From the NCBI GenBank assembly GCA_963744575.1, contig CAVUUF010000019.1, forward strand, positions 1 through 64,000: a stretch of DNA of 64,000 bases, given 5' to 3'. The notes under the pieces were generated by a model. It saw nothing but the letters and a program-made list of their open reading frames with translations. It searched no databases and was not told where the DNA came from. The position numbers were made by a program, and so were the translations under genes. Positions within the stretch are counted from its first letter, which is position 1; each line of letters starts with the position of its first letter. Shown one piece after another: positions 16,372 through 25,116 of this stretch. The DNA is from Palsa-504 sp963744575. GTDB taxonomy: Bacteria; Actinomycetota; Actinomycetes; Streptosporangiales; Streptosporangiaceae.

Positions 16372-17367
16372 ATGGCCGCTTTCGATACGGCTGGTACACC
16401 TCTTGTCACCGTCGTGACACCCGCTTACAATGTCGCCAGATACATCGGCGAGACCGTCGACTCAGTACTGCGGCAAATATTTCGTGATTTTGAATATCTG
16501 GTAATCGATGACGGCTCTGTAGATAATTCTGTCGACATAATAAAGGCGCACGTCCGTGATGACCCCAGATTCCGCCTGGTGCAGGGAGAACATCGGGGTC
16601 TAAGCGCAGCCAGGAATGCGGGGATCCGGGAGGCGAAAGGGGAGTACATTGCATTTGTCGATGGCGACGACCGATGGCACCCCAAATTCCTGGAGCGGCA
16701 GCTGCAGCTGATTCAGTCGCTGCCGCCAGATGTCGGTGCCGTGTTCTGTCGTTCCCGGCTCATGCTGGAGAACGGCACCGTGGTCTTCCTTCAATGGCAA
16801 CGCGCTGGCCACTATGACTTTGATGATATCCTGGTCAGCAGCAATCCGGCTCGTAACGGAAGTTCACTGCTGATCCGCAAATCCTGCTTCGCGGACGTTG
16901 GCGGCTTCGATGAGGACCTGCGCTACGTCGAAGACCTGGATATGTGGCTCCGTATCGCCGCGAATTCGAAGACGCCTGCCCTTTGGGCAAGCAAGTACTT
17001 TCTAGTGGATATGCGGTTGCGTCCTGGTTCGATAACACGTGACCGGGCGGGTGTTGAGTCAGCTCTTTCCAGCATGCTCGAATCGCAGACGCCCAAGCTT
17101 CGCCGGTTTCCTGCCGGGCTCGCTTATGTCCGGCCCGCCCTGATTGCGTTCAAGTATGGCGAAAACGAAGAGCTGGCCGAATACTGGGCCGGACGGGCCA
17201 GGTCGGTCAGCAGCAGCCAACTCGCCCGGACGGTACCAGGCCTGCGGTTGCTCTTCTGGGATACTCTCCCCCGGCCAGCCCGCAGTGCGGTTCGTTCGCT
17301 GCAGTGCCGCGTTAGGGAACTGCTTAAGAACGTGAACCTCCGGCTTCGCGGTGTCCCGGGCTCGTGA
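16372..17367 (+). CDS. Family 2 glycosyltransferase (inverting GT-A)
   Basis: A 331-residue protein with TPLVTVVTPAYNVARYIGET at the N-terminus, VIDDGSVDNS, the metal-binding FVDGDDRWHP, RSRLMLENGTV, SSLLIRKSCFADVGGFDE and EDLDMWLRIA. These are hallmarks of polymer-assembling GT2 enzymes. No membrane segment is present; the C-terminal 100 residues are helical and basic. The ATG lies behind GGGAG. The gene at 15441-16134 is its broken duplicate. It converges with the GT4 gene. Confidence 0.88.
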   Translation: MAAFDTAGTPLVTVVTPAYNVARYIGETVDSVLRQIFRDFEYLVIDDGSVDNSVDIIKAHVRDDPRFRLVQGEHRGLSAARNAGIREAKGEYIAFVDGDDRWHPKFLERQLQLIQSLPPDVGAVFCRSRLMLENGTVVFLQWQRAGHYDFDDILVSSNPARNGSSLLIRKSCFADVGGFDEDLRYVEDLDMWLRIAANSKTPALWASKYFLVDMRLRPGSITRDRAGVESALSSMLESQTPKLRRFPAGLAYVRPALIAFKYGENEELAEYWAGRARSVSSSQLARTVPGLRLLFWDTLPRPARSAVRSLQCRVRELLKNVNLRLRGVPGS

Positions 17368-17507
17368 CTGGTGGTCACACACGGCAGGATCAAACTGTTC
17401 GATGCTCTCGCGGATCACCACGCCGCGAGCATCCCGGTCACGCCAGCCGAAGGCCCTGTCGAGCGGATCCCTCAGCCGCCGCCGGTCAGCAGCTCTTGAA
17501 GCAGGCG

Positions 17508-18722
17508 CTAGCCGCGCACCGGACCAGTGCCGCGCAAGCGGGCCCCCGCCCGGCGCCCGAGATCGATGACGCGGATGCCCGCGTACAAGCCGCTCGCACG
17601 CAGCACTTCGGCTGCGGGACGCGCCGAACCCTGCGGACGCCCCACCACATTTTCGCATATCTCCATAACGCGGTCGGCCGCCGCCTCATTGCTGAAGACG
17701 GCAAGCGCCATCTTACGGCCGAACTCCCCCAGCTCGGGCCAGCGGCCGCGGTCGCGAGCGAGCTCCCCGATTATCGCGGCCAGCCGCGCGGCACCGCCGC
17801 TGCCGTCGCCGAGCCCGTAAAAGTTGTGGTGCAGATACTTGGGCATGCTGTCTGGCGTCAACGTCTCCCAGTAACCTCGTTCGCCCTGGATCACCACGGG
17901 CTTGGCGAACGCCATGCCCTTCTGGGCCGACGTACCCATGCCGAGGACGATGTCGGCGGCGGCGTAGGCGTCCCGCGGATCTATCAACGGGCCGGTGAGC
18001 GTGACAGCCTCCCGGCCCACACGCGCGTTCATTGCGTTGGCCGCTTCCTGTAGCTCTTCGTAGCAGAGCCCATCACCGACAATCAGCAAGCGAAGGTTCA
18101 ACGCTGGATTCACCAGGCCGACGGCCGCGATCGCCGACAGCAAGCCCTCGCGCTTGAGGTCATGGGAGAGCCGACTCACGATCACCGCTGCCAGATCGTC
18201 GTCGCGCAGCCCAAATCGCTTACGCGCCGGGCTTCTATCGCCAACGGGTGCGTTCGCCTCGGTATCGACAGGGCACACCACGGTGTATATGCGGCTACGT
18301 CCGCGACGACGCTCGATGTCGAGCTCCTTTGTGTAGCCCACAATCATCGGCAGGTCCCGCGGTACGAACGTGGGCACCTCGACGGAATAGACCGTCGACA
18401 GCACTGGCGTACCCATCCTGAGGTGCGGACCGCATGCAGCCTCCAGCGTAGGCAACCATTCGTACGCATGTATCAAGTCGACCTGGCGCTCGCGGACCAG
18501 CGCATTCAGACGCCGGATGCCGACGACCGACGGCCGGTCGCGGCGCGTCACTTCGACTGGCACGTACTCAAGTCCCAGCTCCGAAACCCGCTCCCGCAAG
18601 GGGCCGTCAGGCGAGTAAACGATCACATCATGCCCGCGCTGCTTGATCAGGGAGCCGATCTCAATCGCATTAATGTGACTTCCGCCGATGGACAGCTTGA
18701 ACAGGCTGATCAGGATGCGCAC
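17508..18722 (-). CDS. Family 4 glycosyltransferase
   Basis: A retaining GT-B enzyme of 404 residues. The start is placed at the GTG at 18722 (VRILISLFKLSIGGSH) because GGAGG precedes it and GT4 proteins typically begin this way; the frame is open to 18788. Motifs include the N-terminal GGSHINAIEIG loop, VDLIHAYEWLPT, ADIVLGMGTSAQKGMAFAKP (the acidic/Gly donor-site region, here M-G-T-S rather than E-G) and LLIVGDG. It is the last gene of a minus-strand run starting at 24035. Confidence 0.82.
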   Translation of the reverse strand: MRILISLFKLSIGGSHINAIEIGSLIKQRGHDVIVYSPDGPLRERVSELGLEYVPVEVTRRDRPSVVGIRRLNALVRERQVDLIHAYEWLPTLEAACGPHLRMGTPVLSTVYSVEVPTFVPRDLPMIVGYTKELDIERRRGRSRIYTVVCPVDTEANAPVGDRSPARKRFGLRDDDLAAVIVSRLSHDLKREGLLSAIAAVGLVNPALNLRLLIVGDGLCYEELQEAANAMNARVGREAVTLTGPLIDPRDAYAAADIVLGMGTSAQKGMAFAKPVVIQGERGYWETLTPDSMPKYLHHNFYGLGDGSGGAARLAAIIGELARDRGRWPELGEFGRKMALAVFSNEAAADRVMEICENVVGRPQGSARPAAEVLRASGLYAGIRVIDLGRRAGARLRGTGPVRG

Positions 18723-18875
18723 CAGTCCTCCATTCGGTTGATCGATGACGCTGCCCATCCAGGCCGGCTTCGCCCCGGTCCGGCTCATCGACGGATTTAT
18801 GTGGTTTTACCGGGCCGAGCCGACAGGAAACCCAGGTCTGGACCAAGATCCGGTCCAGCTCAAACTTGACACTGG

Positions 18876-19700
18876 TCAGTACCATTCTTCCCAGTTGTCG
18901 TAAGCGCCGGCCAGCGCGGCGCGGAACAGCACCGGCCGGTCGATCCTGGTGATGAACGTGCGGGCGATGGTTCCGTCGGGACGAGAATTGACGCATTGCG
19001 CGTAGACCGCCGTGTAGCCGACCTTGGCCGAAGCCAGCGCTGCCGAGGGACCCCAGTTACGGGACTGGCCCAAAGGGATGGCGAACTCGCTGGTCTCGAC
19101 GCCCAGCACCTGGCGCAGCCGCTCCCGGGAGACTTCGAGTTCCCGGCGCGCGTCGGTGGCCTCGAGCCGACCGAAATCGGGATGGGTGACAGAGTGGCTG
19201 GCCACGGTCATCCCGCCCGCCTGCAGCGCGCTCACTCCCCGCCAGTCGAGTACGATCCGCCCCCAGCCGCCCGGGATCTGCCCGTCGGCCCATCCGGTGA
19301 CCACGAACGCCGTAGCGGGAATGCCATGATGGCGCAGCACGGGCAGGGCGTTGGTCAGCACGCTGGCCAGCCCGTCGTCGAAGGTCAGCGCGAGCTGCGG
19401 CTTGTCCGGCTCGGCGATCACCTCGGCTGGCGTGGCGAAGCTCCAGCCGTCATCCACGGCGATCTGCAGATGGCGTTCGAAGTCACGAGGCCGCACGTCG
19501 TTGACGCCGCACACCGGCGTCCCGATCGAATGATAGGCCAGGATCCGGCCGCGCCGCACCGGGTTGGGGCGGCCCGCGGCACGCTGCGACGCGGCCAGCG
19601 CCCAGCGCTCGGCGCACAGCCTGCCCCAGACGGCACCTTTGTAGGCGACGCGACGGGGATGGTAAACACCCAGCCTCCGGCGAACTGACTCCAGGCTCAT
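18876..19700 (-). CDS. Polysaccharide deacetylase (NodB/CE4 type)
   Basis: A 274-residue protein with NodB homology motifs: LALTFDDGL (motif 1, catalytic and metal-binding Asp), SHSVTHPDF (motif 2, metal His pair) and a later FAIPLGQSRNW strand. CE4 enzymes remove N- or O-acetyl groups from polymers. No signal peptide is evident, so it may act on lipid-linked intermediates in the cytoplasm or be exported another way. It lies between the aminotransferase and GT4 genes in a tight minus-strand run. Confidence 0.82.
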   Translation of the reverse strand: MSLESVRRRLGVYHPRRVAYKGAVWGRLCAERWALAASQRAAGRPNPVRRGRILAYHSIGTPVCGVNDVRPRDFERHLQIAVDDGWSFATPAEVIAEPDKPQLALTFDDGLASVLTNALPVLRHHGIPATAFVVTGWADGQIPGGWGRIVLDWRGVSALQAGGMTVASHSVTHPDFGRLEATDARRELEVSRERLRQVLGVETSEFAIPLGQSRNWGPSAALASAKVGYTAVYAQCVNSRPDGTIARTFITRIDRPVLFRAALAGAYDNWEEWY

Positions 19701-19721
19701 GGTCCTCGCCTCTCCTGTTCC

Positions 19722-20894
19722 CTAGCCAGCTGCCGAGGTGGTCGGCTCCCGGTCCGCCGGGCAGGGCAGGCCCGCGGCCTCGAACATCGCGGAGATCACC
19801 AGGTCCTGCTCGTCCCGCGCGAGCTGATGGAACAGCGGGAGGATGATGCTGGAGGAGGTGAGCCGCTCGGTCACCGGGAGGCCGGCGGCGTCCCGGTAGC
19901 CCGCGTAGGCGGGTTCCAGGTGCGAGGCCATGATCCCACGGCGGGCGGAGATTCCTGCGCTGGCCAGTCGCTGCAGCAGCTCGTTCCTGGTCACGGGGAA
20001 CTCCCTGGGCAGCGCGACCCAGAACGACTGGAAGTTCGTGGTGCCATACCCCGGATCGGCGATCATCCGCAGGCCGGGGATCTGGCCGAGCAGCCGCTGG
20101 TACCGCTGCGCCAGTTGCCTGCGCCGGGCGACGATGTCACCGAGGCGGCGAAGCTGGACGAGACCGATCGCCGCCTGTACGTCGGTCATCCGGTAGTTGT
20201 AACCGACCTCCAGATAGCGCTCGATCACTGGCTGGCGTTCGGCATGCCGGGCGGCCGCGCTGACGTTCATGCCATGCTCGCGCAGGCGGCGCAGCCTGGC
20301 GGCCAGGTCCGGGTCGGGAGTGATGATCATGCCCCCCTCGCCGGTGGTGAGCAGCTTGCGGGGGTGGAAGGAGAACGCCGCGAGGCTGGCTCCCGCGCCA
20401 GCAGGCCGGCCGCGGTAGGTCGCCCCGGTCGCGCACGCCGCGTCCTCCACCACGGTGATGCCGCGCGGATCGCACAGTGCCCGCATCGCGTCGAGGTCCG
20501 CCGGCACGCCGGCCTGGTCGACCAGGATCACCGCCCGAGTCCGCTCGGTCAGCAGCGGCTCGACCGTGGCCGCGGTGAGGTTCAGCGTCGCCGGGTCCAC
20601 GTCGGCGAACACCACCTCGGCGCCGACGTAGCGGGCCGCGTTCGCGGTGGCGATGAAGGACAGCGAGGGGACGACAACCTCGTCTCCGGCCCGGACGCCC
20701 GCCGCGATCATGGCCAGGTGCAGGCCTGCCGTGCAGGAGGAAACCGCCACGGCGTGCCCGGCGCCGGCCGCCTCGGCGAACGCGGCCTCGAACTCCGCGA
20801 CCCGCGGGCCATGCGCAACCCAGCCGGACGTGACGGCCTCGGCTGCCGCTGCTGCCTCCTCCGCACCGAGCAACGGGCGGATGACCGGGATCAT
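19722..20894 (-). CDS. DegT/DnrJ/EryC1-type sugar aminotransferase
   Basis: A 390-residue PLP enzyme of fold type I. The PLP lysine is in FHPRKLLTTGEGG, and VVEDAACATGATY holds the pyridine-N Asp. Other family residues are SCTAGLHLA, PSLSFIATANAARY and YNYRMTDVQAAIGLVQL. The family transaminates keto-sugar nucleotides. The ATG at 20894 overlaps the stop of the SDR gene (ATGA), which indicates coupling: the SDR could supply the substrate. A second DegT-type gene lies at 26937-28040. Confidence 0.88.
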   Translation of the reverse strand: MIPVIRPLLGAEEAAAAAEAVTSGWVAHGPRVAEFEAAFAEAAGAGHAVAVSSCTAGLHLAMIAAGVRAGDEVVVPSLSFIATANAARYVGAEVVFADVDPATLNLTAATVEPLLTERTRAVILVDQAGVPADLDAMRALCDPRGITVVEDAACATGATYRGRPAGAGASLAAFSFHPRKLLTTGEGGMIITPDPDLAARLRRLREHGMNVSAAARHAERQPVIERYLEVGYNYRMTDVQAAIGLVQLRRLGDIVARRRQLAQRYQRLLGQIPGLRMIADPGYGTTNFQSFWVALPREFPVTRNELLQRLASAGISARRGIMASHLEPAYAGYRDAAGLPVTERLTSSSIILPLFHQLARDEQDLVISAMFEAAGLPCPADREPTTSAAG

Positions 20895-21844
20895 CGCTGC
20901 CCCCGCCACCAGGCCACGAGGCGGGACAGTCCCTCGTCAAGCCCGATCTCGGCCTTCCAGCCGAGCCGGCGCGCCGCGGCGGAGGTGTCCGCCAGCCGCC
21001 GGCTGACGCCGTTGACCCCCCGTGGCGGGCCGAATTCCAGGCCCAGGTCGCTGCCCATGACCCGCTGCAGCGCCTCGGCCAGCTCGACGAGGCTGGTCTC
21101 GATGCCGCTGGCGATGTTGAACACCTCGTCGGTGGCGTCGCTGGCCGCGGCCAGCAGGTTCGCCCGGGCGATGTCCTCGGTATAGACGAAGTCCATCGTC
21201 TGCAAGCCATCGCCGAGGATGAGCGGCGGCTGGCCCGCCTCGATCCGCTCCATCCACCGGATCAGGACTTCCGTGTAGACGCCATGGATGTCCATCCGCG
21301 GCCCGTAGACGTTGAAGTAGCGCAGCGCCACGTAATCCAGCCCGCGCATCGCGTGGAAGCTGCGCAGCAGGCCTTCGTTGAACGTCTTGGCCGCACCGTA
21401 GAGCGTGTCGTTGCCGTACGGGTGCTGGCGCTCGGTGGTCGGGAAATGGTCGGCCAGCCCGTACACGGACGCGGAGGAGGCGGCGACGACCTTCCGGACG
21501 CCCGCGTCGGCGGCGGCTTCGACGACCTCGTAGGTGCCGTCAACCAGGACCTCGAGGGCCAGCCGTGGCTCGGCTGCGCACTGCGTGATCCGGATGGCAG
21601 CCTGGTGGAACACGACGTCGATCCCGCTCATCAACTGCCGCACCAGGCCGGTGTCGCGGATGTCCCCCTCCTCCAGGTGCACCCGGCCGGATGTCAGTGC
21701 CTGGGCCAGGTTCTCCCGGCGCCCGCGGACGAGGTTGTCCAGCACGATGATCTCATCGGCACCCGCGGCGACGAGCTGATCGACGATCGTCGAGCCGATC
21801 GTGCCCGCTCCTCCGGTGACTAGGTAGCGCTGTCCTGCTATCAC
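20891..21844 (-). CDS. NAD-dependent sugar-nucleotide epimerase/dehydratase (extended SDR)
   Basis: A 317-residue protein with the Rossmann motif YLVTGGAGTIGSTI, active-site YGAAK (YxxxK), SSASVYG upstream of it, FNVYGPRMD and an extended C-terminal domain. It resembles UDP-glucose/UDP-GlcNAc 4-epimerase-type enzymes. The GTG start lies behind AGAGGGG. It is translationally coupled by ATGA overlap to the following DegT aminotransferase and is in the same run as the GT2 and Gfo/Idh/MocA genes. Confidence 0.88.
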   Translation of the reverse strand: MIAGQRYLVTGGAGTIGSTIVDQLVAAGADEIIVLDNLVRGRRENLAQALTSGRVHLEEGDIRDTGLVRQLMSGIDVVFHQAAIRITQCAAEPRLALEVLVDGTYEVVEAAADAGVRKVVAASSASVYGLADHFPTTERQHPYGNDTLYGAAKTFNEGLLRSFHAMRGLDYVALRYFNVYGPRMDIHGVYTEVLIRWMERIEAGQPPLILGDGLQTMDFVYTEDIARANLLAAASDATDEVFNIASGIETSLVELAEALQRVMGSDLGLEFGPPRGVNGVSRRLADTSAAARRLGWKAEIGLDEGLSRLVAWWRGQR

Positions 21845-21882
21845 GGTGTCCCCTCTTGGTTATCTCGTAACTGTTCGTCGGG

Positions 21883-22923
21883 TCAGATGCCGCGCCGCAG
21901 CCTCCGGTGCCATCGCCACCGGTCCTTCATATGACGCACGACAGCGGACCAGATGAGCGGCTGCAAGTACGGCATGACGGAGGGTCCGATTCGCCGCCGC
22001 AGCTGCAGGCTGCGATAGACGCCCAGCCGGGCGGCGCCAGGCCAGCAATCGAATGCGAACGCGACCAGCCCATCGACCGGTACCCGGTCCGTGCGGCGAC
22101 GGTCGTAGGCGCGGGTGGCGGTCCACAGAGCCTCCCTGGCCAGCCGCCTGTGCACGGTGGCGGCGAGTTCGGCCGCATTGGGCAGCACGTCTCCGCACTG
22201 ACGGAGTGCGCCTTGATAGGCAGCCCGCAGCTGGCACAGGTGGACCAGCCGGTTCCTGAGCTCCAATGACATGTTCTGGTCGTGCCTGCGGTAGAAGGCC
22301 TGATCCGCCCGGATGTATGCCACGTCGGCGCGGGCCGCCAGCCGCATCCACATCTCGGCATCGGCCGTGTGGTAAAGGTCCGGGTCGTAGCCGCCCACCT
22401 GATGCAGGACGAACGTCCGGACCACGACCTCCGGCGAGAAGACGCAGGTATCCGCTTCCCTGAAGCGTTGCTCAAGCCACCAGTGACCTGGCCAGATGGC
22501 CTGTCCCCTGGACTGTGTCCGGGCGGGCGGCAACTCCTCCCCGCCGCGGAGTTCCACCACGTTGCCATAGACGAAACCCACCTCGGGGTGAGCGTCCATG
22601 AGGTCGGCCGCCCGGCGCAGGGCGCCTGGCGTTAGCCGGTCGTCCGCGGATATCAGGAGGCAGTAGTCACCGTCGGCCCAATCGAGGAGGCCTTCGTTGT
22701 AGGTGGCTATGTGGCCCCGGTTCGCCTGGTGCACCCGCACCTCGATCCGGTCGTCCGAGGCAGCCAGCTTCTGGGCGATCTCTGCGCTGTCGTCCGTGGA
22801 GGCGTCATCAATAATCAGGATCCGGACGTCAGTTCCGGGCTGGTCGTCGAGGGCGCCGGCCAGGCAGTCACCAAGGAACTTGCCGTAGTTGTAGCAGGGG
22901 ATGACGACGTCGACCCGGCTCAT
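21883..22923 (-). CDS. Family 2 glycosyltransferase
   Basis: A 346-residue protein. SRVDVVIPCYNYGKFL at the N-terminus, ILIIDDASTDDSAEIA, NRGHIATYNEGL, the metal site LLISADDRLTPGAL, HPEVGFVYGN and DAEMWMRLA define a GT2 enzyme. The basic, helical C-terminus could bind the membrane surface. Its ATG overlaps the stop of the Gfo/Idh/MocA gene by four bases (ATGA). Donor and acceptor are unknown. Confidence 0.86.
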   Translation of the reverse strand: MSRVDVVIPCYNYGKFLGDCLAGALDDQPGTDVRILIIDDASTDDSAEIAQKLAASDDRIEVRVHQANRGHIATYNEGLLDWADGDYCLLISADDRLTPGALRRAADLMDAHPEVGFVYGNVVELRGGEELPPARTQSRGQAIWPGHWWLEQRFREADTCVFSPEVVVRTFVLHQVGGYDPDLYHTADAEMWMRLAARADVAYIRADQAFYRRHDQNMSLELRNRLVHLCQLRAAYQGALRQCGDVLPNAAELAATVHRRLAREALWTATRAYDRRRTDRVPVDGLVAFAFDCWPGAARLGVYRSLQLRRRIGPSVMPYLQPLIWSAVVRHMKDRWRWHRRLRRGI

Positions 22924-24035
22924 ATCCCGCTTCCCTGGCCAGCTAGGCCGCCGGCCGGCGACCCGGCCCGGCCGGGCTGGATTCCCCGCAGTGTCACGGG
23001 GGCTCCCTGCAGCGCGATGCTGCGCGACGCCGCCTCGAGGATGTCAAGGACACGCAGACCCGAGCGGCCGTCGGTGAGTGACGCGCGGCCAGTGCGGATG
23101 CAGTCCGCGAACTCCTCGGCCATGTTCGCCAGTGCCTCGCGGTCGCTGAGCGCCGGCGACACCAGGTCACCGGTCCGGTACGAGACGAATGCCTTCTGGC
23201 GGTCCTCGGCCCCGGCCTCCTGCGCTGGCATCAGGTCCACGCCTCGGTCGAAGACGGTTACCCGCTGCAGCGGATTGAGGTCATCCCACAGCAGGGCCCG
23301 TTTGGATCCACCGATCATCGTGGTCCGGACCTTGGTGGGCGACAGCCAGTTCACGTGAAAATGAGCGATCGCCCCGCCCGTCAGCTGAATGGTCACGAAT
23401 GCCACGCAGGACCGGCCGGCACCGATCGGGTCCGCGCCGTGGGTCGCGACCGACAGCGGCTCGACCCCGGGCGGAAGGATTGACGTCAGGATGGAGATGT
23501 CGTGCGGGGCAAGATCCCACAGCACGTCGATGTCGGGCTGCACCAGGCCCAGGTTGATCCGCACCGAGTCGAAGAAATGCAGGTCCCCGATCTCGCCCGA
23601 GTGCACCAGTTCCCGGATCTTGCGAACGGCCGGGGTGTAGCAGAAGGTGTGATCGCACATGAGCACCAGGCCAGCGCGATCCGCCTCCTCGACCAGGCGG
23701 AGCCCGTCGGCGTAGGTGGCCGCCAGCGGCTTCTCGACGAGCACGTGCTTGCCGGCCCGGATGGCCGCGAGCGCTATGTCCAGATGGGTGCCGGCCGGAG
23801 TGGCGATGGCGACGGCGTCGACCCGCTCATCGGCCAGCACGACGTCCAGGTCATCGGTCGCGCCGACGGTCGAATACGGTCCGAGCACCTGGGCTGCGCG
23901 GGACTTGTCGATGTCGCACAGCCAGGTGAGCCGGTAGCGCGGCGAGCCGCCGAAGTTCCGCACAAGGTTCGGCCCCCAGTAGCCGGCGCCCACCACCGCG
24001 ATGCCAACCGGGCTGACGTCGCGCTCAGAAATCAT
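22920..24035 (-). CDS. Gfo/Idh/MocA-family sugar-nucleotide dehydrogenase (WbpB-like)
   Basis: A 371-residue protein. The N-terminal Rossmann motif VGIAVVGAGYWGPNLVRNF, VAIATPAGTH, the catalytic Lys motif HVLVEKPLA, DHTFCYTPAVRKI and WDLAPHDISIL are characteristic. WbpB-type members oxidise C3 of UDP-GlcNAc-uronate. With a DegT aminotransferase and the hexapeptide acetyltransferase at 24263, this matches the WbpB/WbpE/WbpD logic for 2,3-diacetamido-uronic acids (known pathway; its assignment here is inference). It is the first gene of a minus-strand run ending at 17508. Confidence 0.86.
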   Translation of the reverse strand: MISERDVSPVGIAVVGAGYWGPNLVRNFGGSPRYRLTWLCDIDKSRAAQVLGPYSTVGATDDLDVVLADERVDAVAIATPAGTHLDIALAAIRAGKHVLVEKPLAATYADGLRLVEEADRAGLVLMCDHTFCYTPAVRKIRELVHSGEIGDLHFFDSVRINLGLVQPDIDVLWDLAPHDISILTSILPPGVEPLSVATHGADPIGAGRSCVAFVTIQLTGGAIAHFHVNWLSPTKVRTTMIGGSKRALLWDDLNPLQRVTVFDRGVDLMPAQEAGAEDRQKAFVSYRTGDLVSPALSDREALANMAEEFADCIRTGRASLTDGRSGLRVLDILEAASRSIALQGAPVTLRGIQPGRAGSPAGGLAGQGSGI

Positions 24036-24262
24036 GGCACTCCAGCATGGTTACGGAATGGGCAGGCTGCGCCGCCGTAAGCTTCACCCGGCCCCGTGCG
24101 GCCCGACAGCAGCGCAGCACACTCACGTTCACGCTCACGGCGGACGGTCCTTCAGGTCCGTCTCGCCTGGCGTCCTACGGATGTTAGACGCGTGAACCCG
24201 GCAAAATGTTGACATCGACCAGTTTCCTGCCGGGAGAGCTTCCCCGCTCTTAGCTGGGTTAT

Positions 24263-24913
24263 TTAATGGCTACCCGGAACGATAGGGTCGTCCGCCATCG
24301 CCAAGGTCCCGTCCGCTTCGGTGAACAGCTCGCCGGTCTGAGGGCACCGCCACCGCGAGTCGCCATCCGGCGACAGCCTCACCCCGGCCCGGCCCACCCA
24401 CCCGATCCTCCGCGCCGGCACCCCAGCGACCAGGCCGAAGTCGGGAACGTCCCGTGTCACCACGGCACCGGCGGCGATGAGGGCCCACCGGCCGATCTCT
24501 ACCCCGGCGATGATGACCGCCCGGGCGCCGACCGATGCCCCCTCGCGGACCACGACGCCCTCGGCAAGCCAGTCCGCGGGCCGCTTCAGCGCCCCCGTCA
24601 CGCCGACCGATCGCGGGTACACATCGTTCGTGAGCACGGCAGCGGGGCCGATGAAGACGGCGTCCTCCAGGCGGGCAGGCTCATAAACGAGGGCGTAGTT
24701 CTGCAGCTTGACGTGATTCCCGAGGACGACGCCAGGGCCGACGTAGGCACCTCTGGAGATGATGCAGCCGCGCCCGATCCGGGCGTTTTCGCGGATCTGG
24801 GCCAGATGCCATACCCGCGTGCCGGCCCCCAGTTCTGCCCGCTCGTCGACATCGGCGGTGGGCTGCACGTGGACGCCGAGCGCAGCGGCCTGTCCGTTAC
24901 TGTCCGGTTGCAT
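24263..24913 (-). CDS. Left-handed beta-helix N-acetyltransferase (WbpD-like)
   Basis: A 216-residue hexapeptide-repeat protein: ELGAGTRVWHLAQIRENARI, CIISRGAYVGPGVVLGNHVKLQNYALVYE, VFIGPAAVLTNDVYPRS, then GASVGARAVIIAGVEIGRWALIAAGAVVTRDVPDFGLVAGVPARRIGWV. This order, with the Asn-Asp-Val-Tyr-Pro segment, is typical of WbpD-type UDP-3-amino-sugar acid acetyltransferases. The enzyme would N-acetylate the amino sugar made by the oxidoreductase/aminotransferase pair. It is transcribed separately, across 227 bp from the Gfo/Idh/MocA gene. Confidence 0.86.
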   Translation of the reverse strand: MQPDSNGQAAALGVHVQPTADVDERAELGAGTRVWHLAQIRENARIGRGCIISRGAYVGPGVVLGNHVKLQNYALVYEPARLEDAVFIGPAAVLTNDVYPRSVGVTGALKRPADWLAEGVVVREGASVGARAVIIAGVEIGRWALIAAGAVVTRDVPDFGLVAGVPARRIGWVGRAGVRLSPDGDSRWRCPQTGELFTEADGTLAMADDPIVPGSH

Positions 24914-25116
24914 TCTTTACCTTCCCGGGCTGGGCGGCGCGGGTACCAGCACCAGCAGATCCGGCCCGGGCGCGACAAGCAACAGTAGCTGCGGCCGGGC
25001 CGCGTCGTCCAGCGAAAGCGGGATCTACCCGGGTCCAGCAGCCACCGTCTCGCCCCGAGCGAGAAAACACCCCGTGACCAGCCAGAACCACAACGATCAG
25101 AGCTAGCTCCTCCTAT

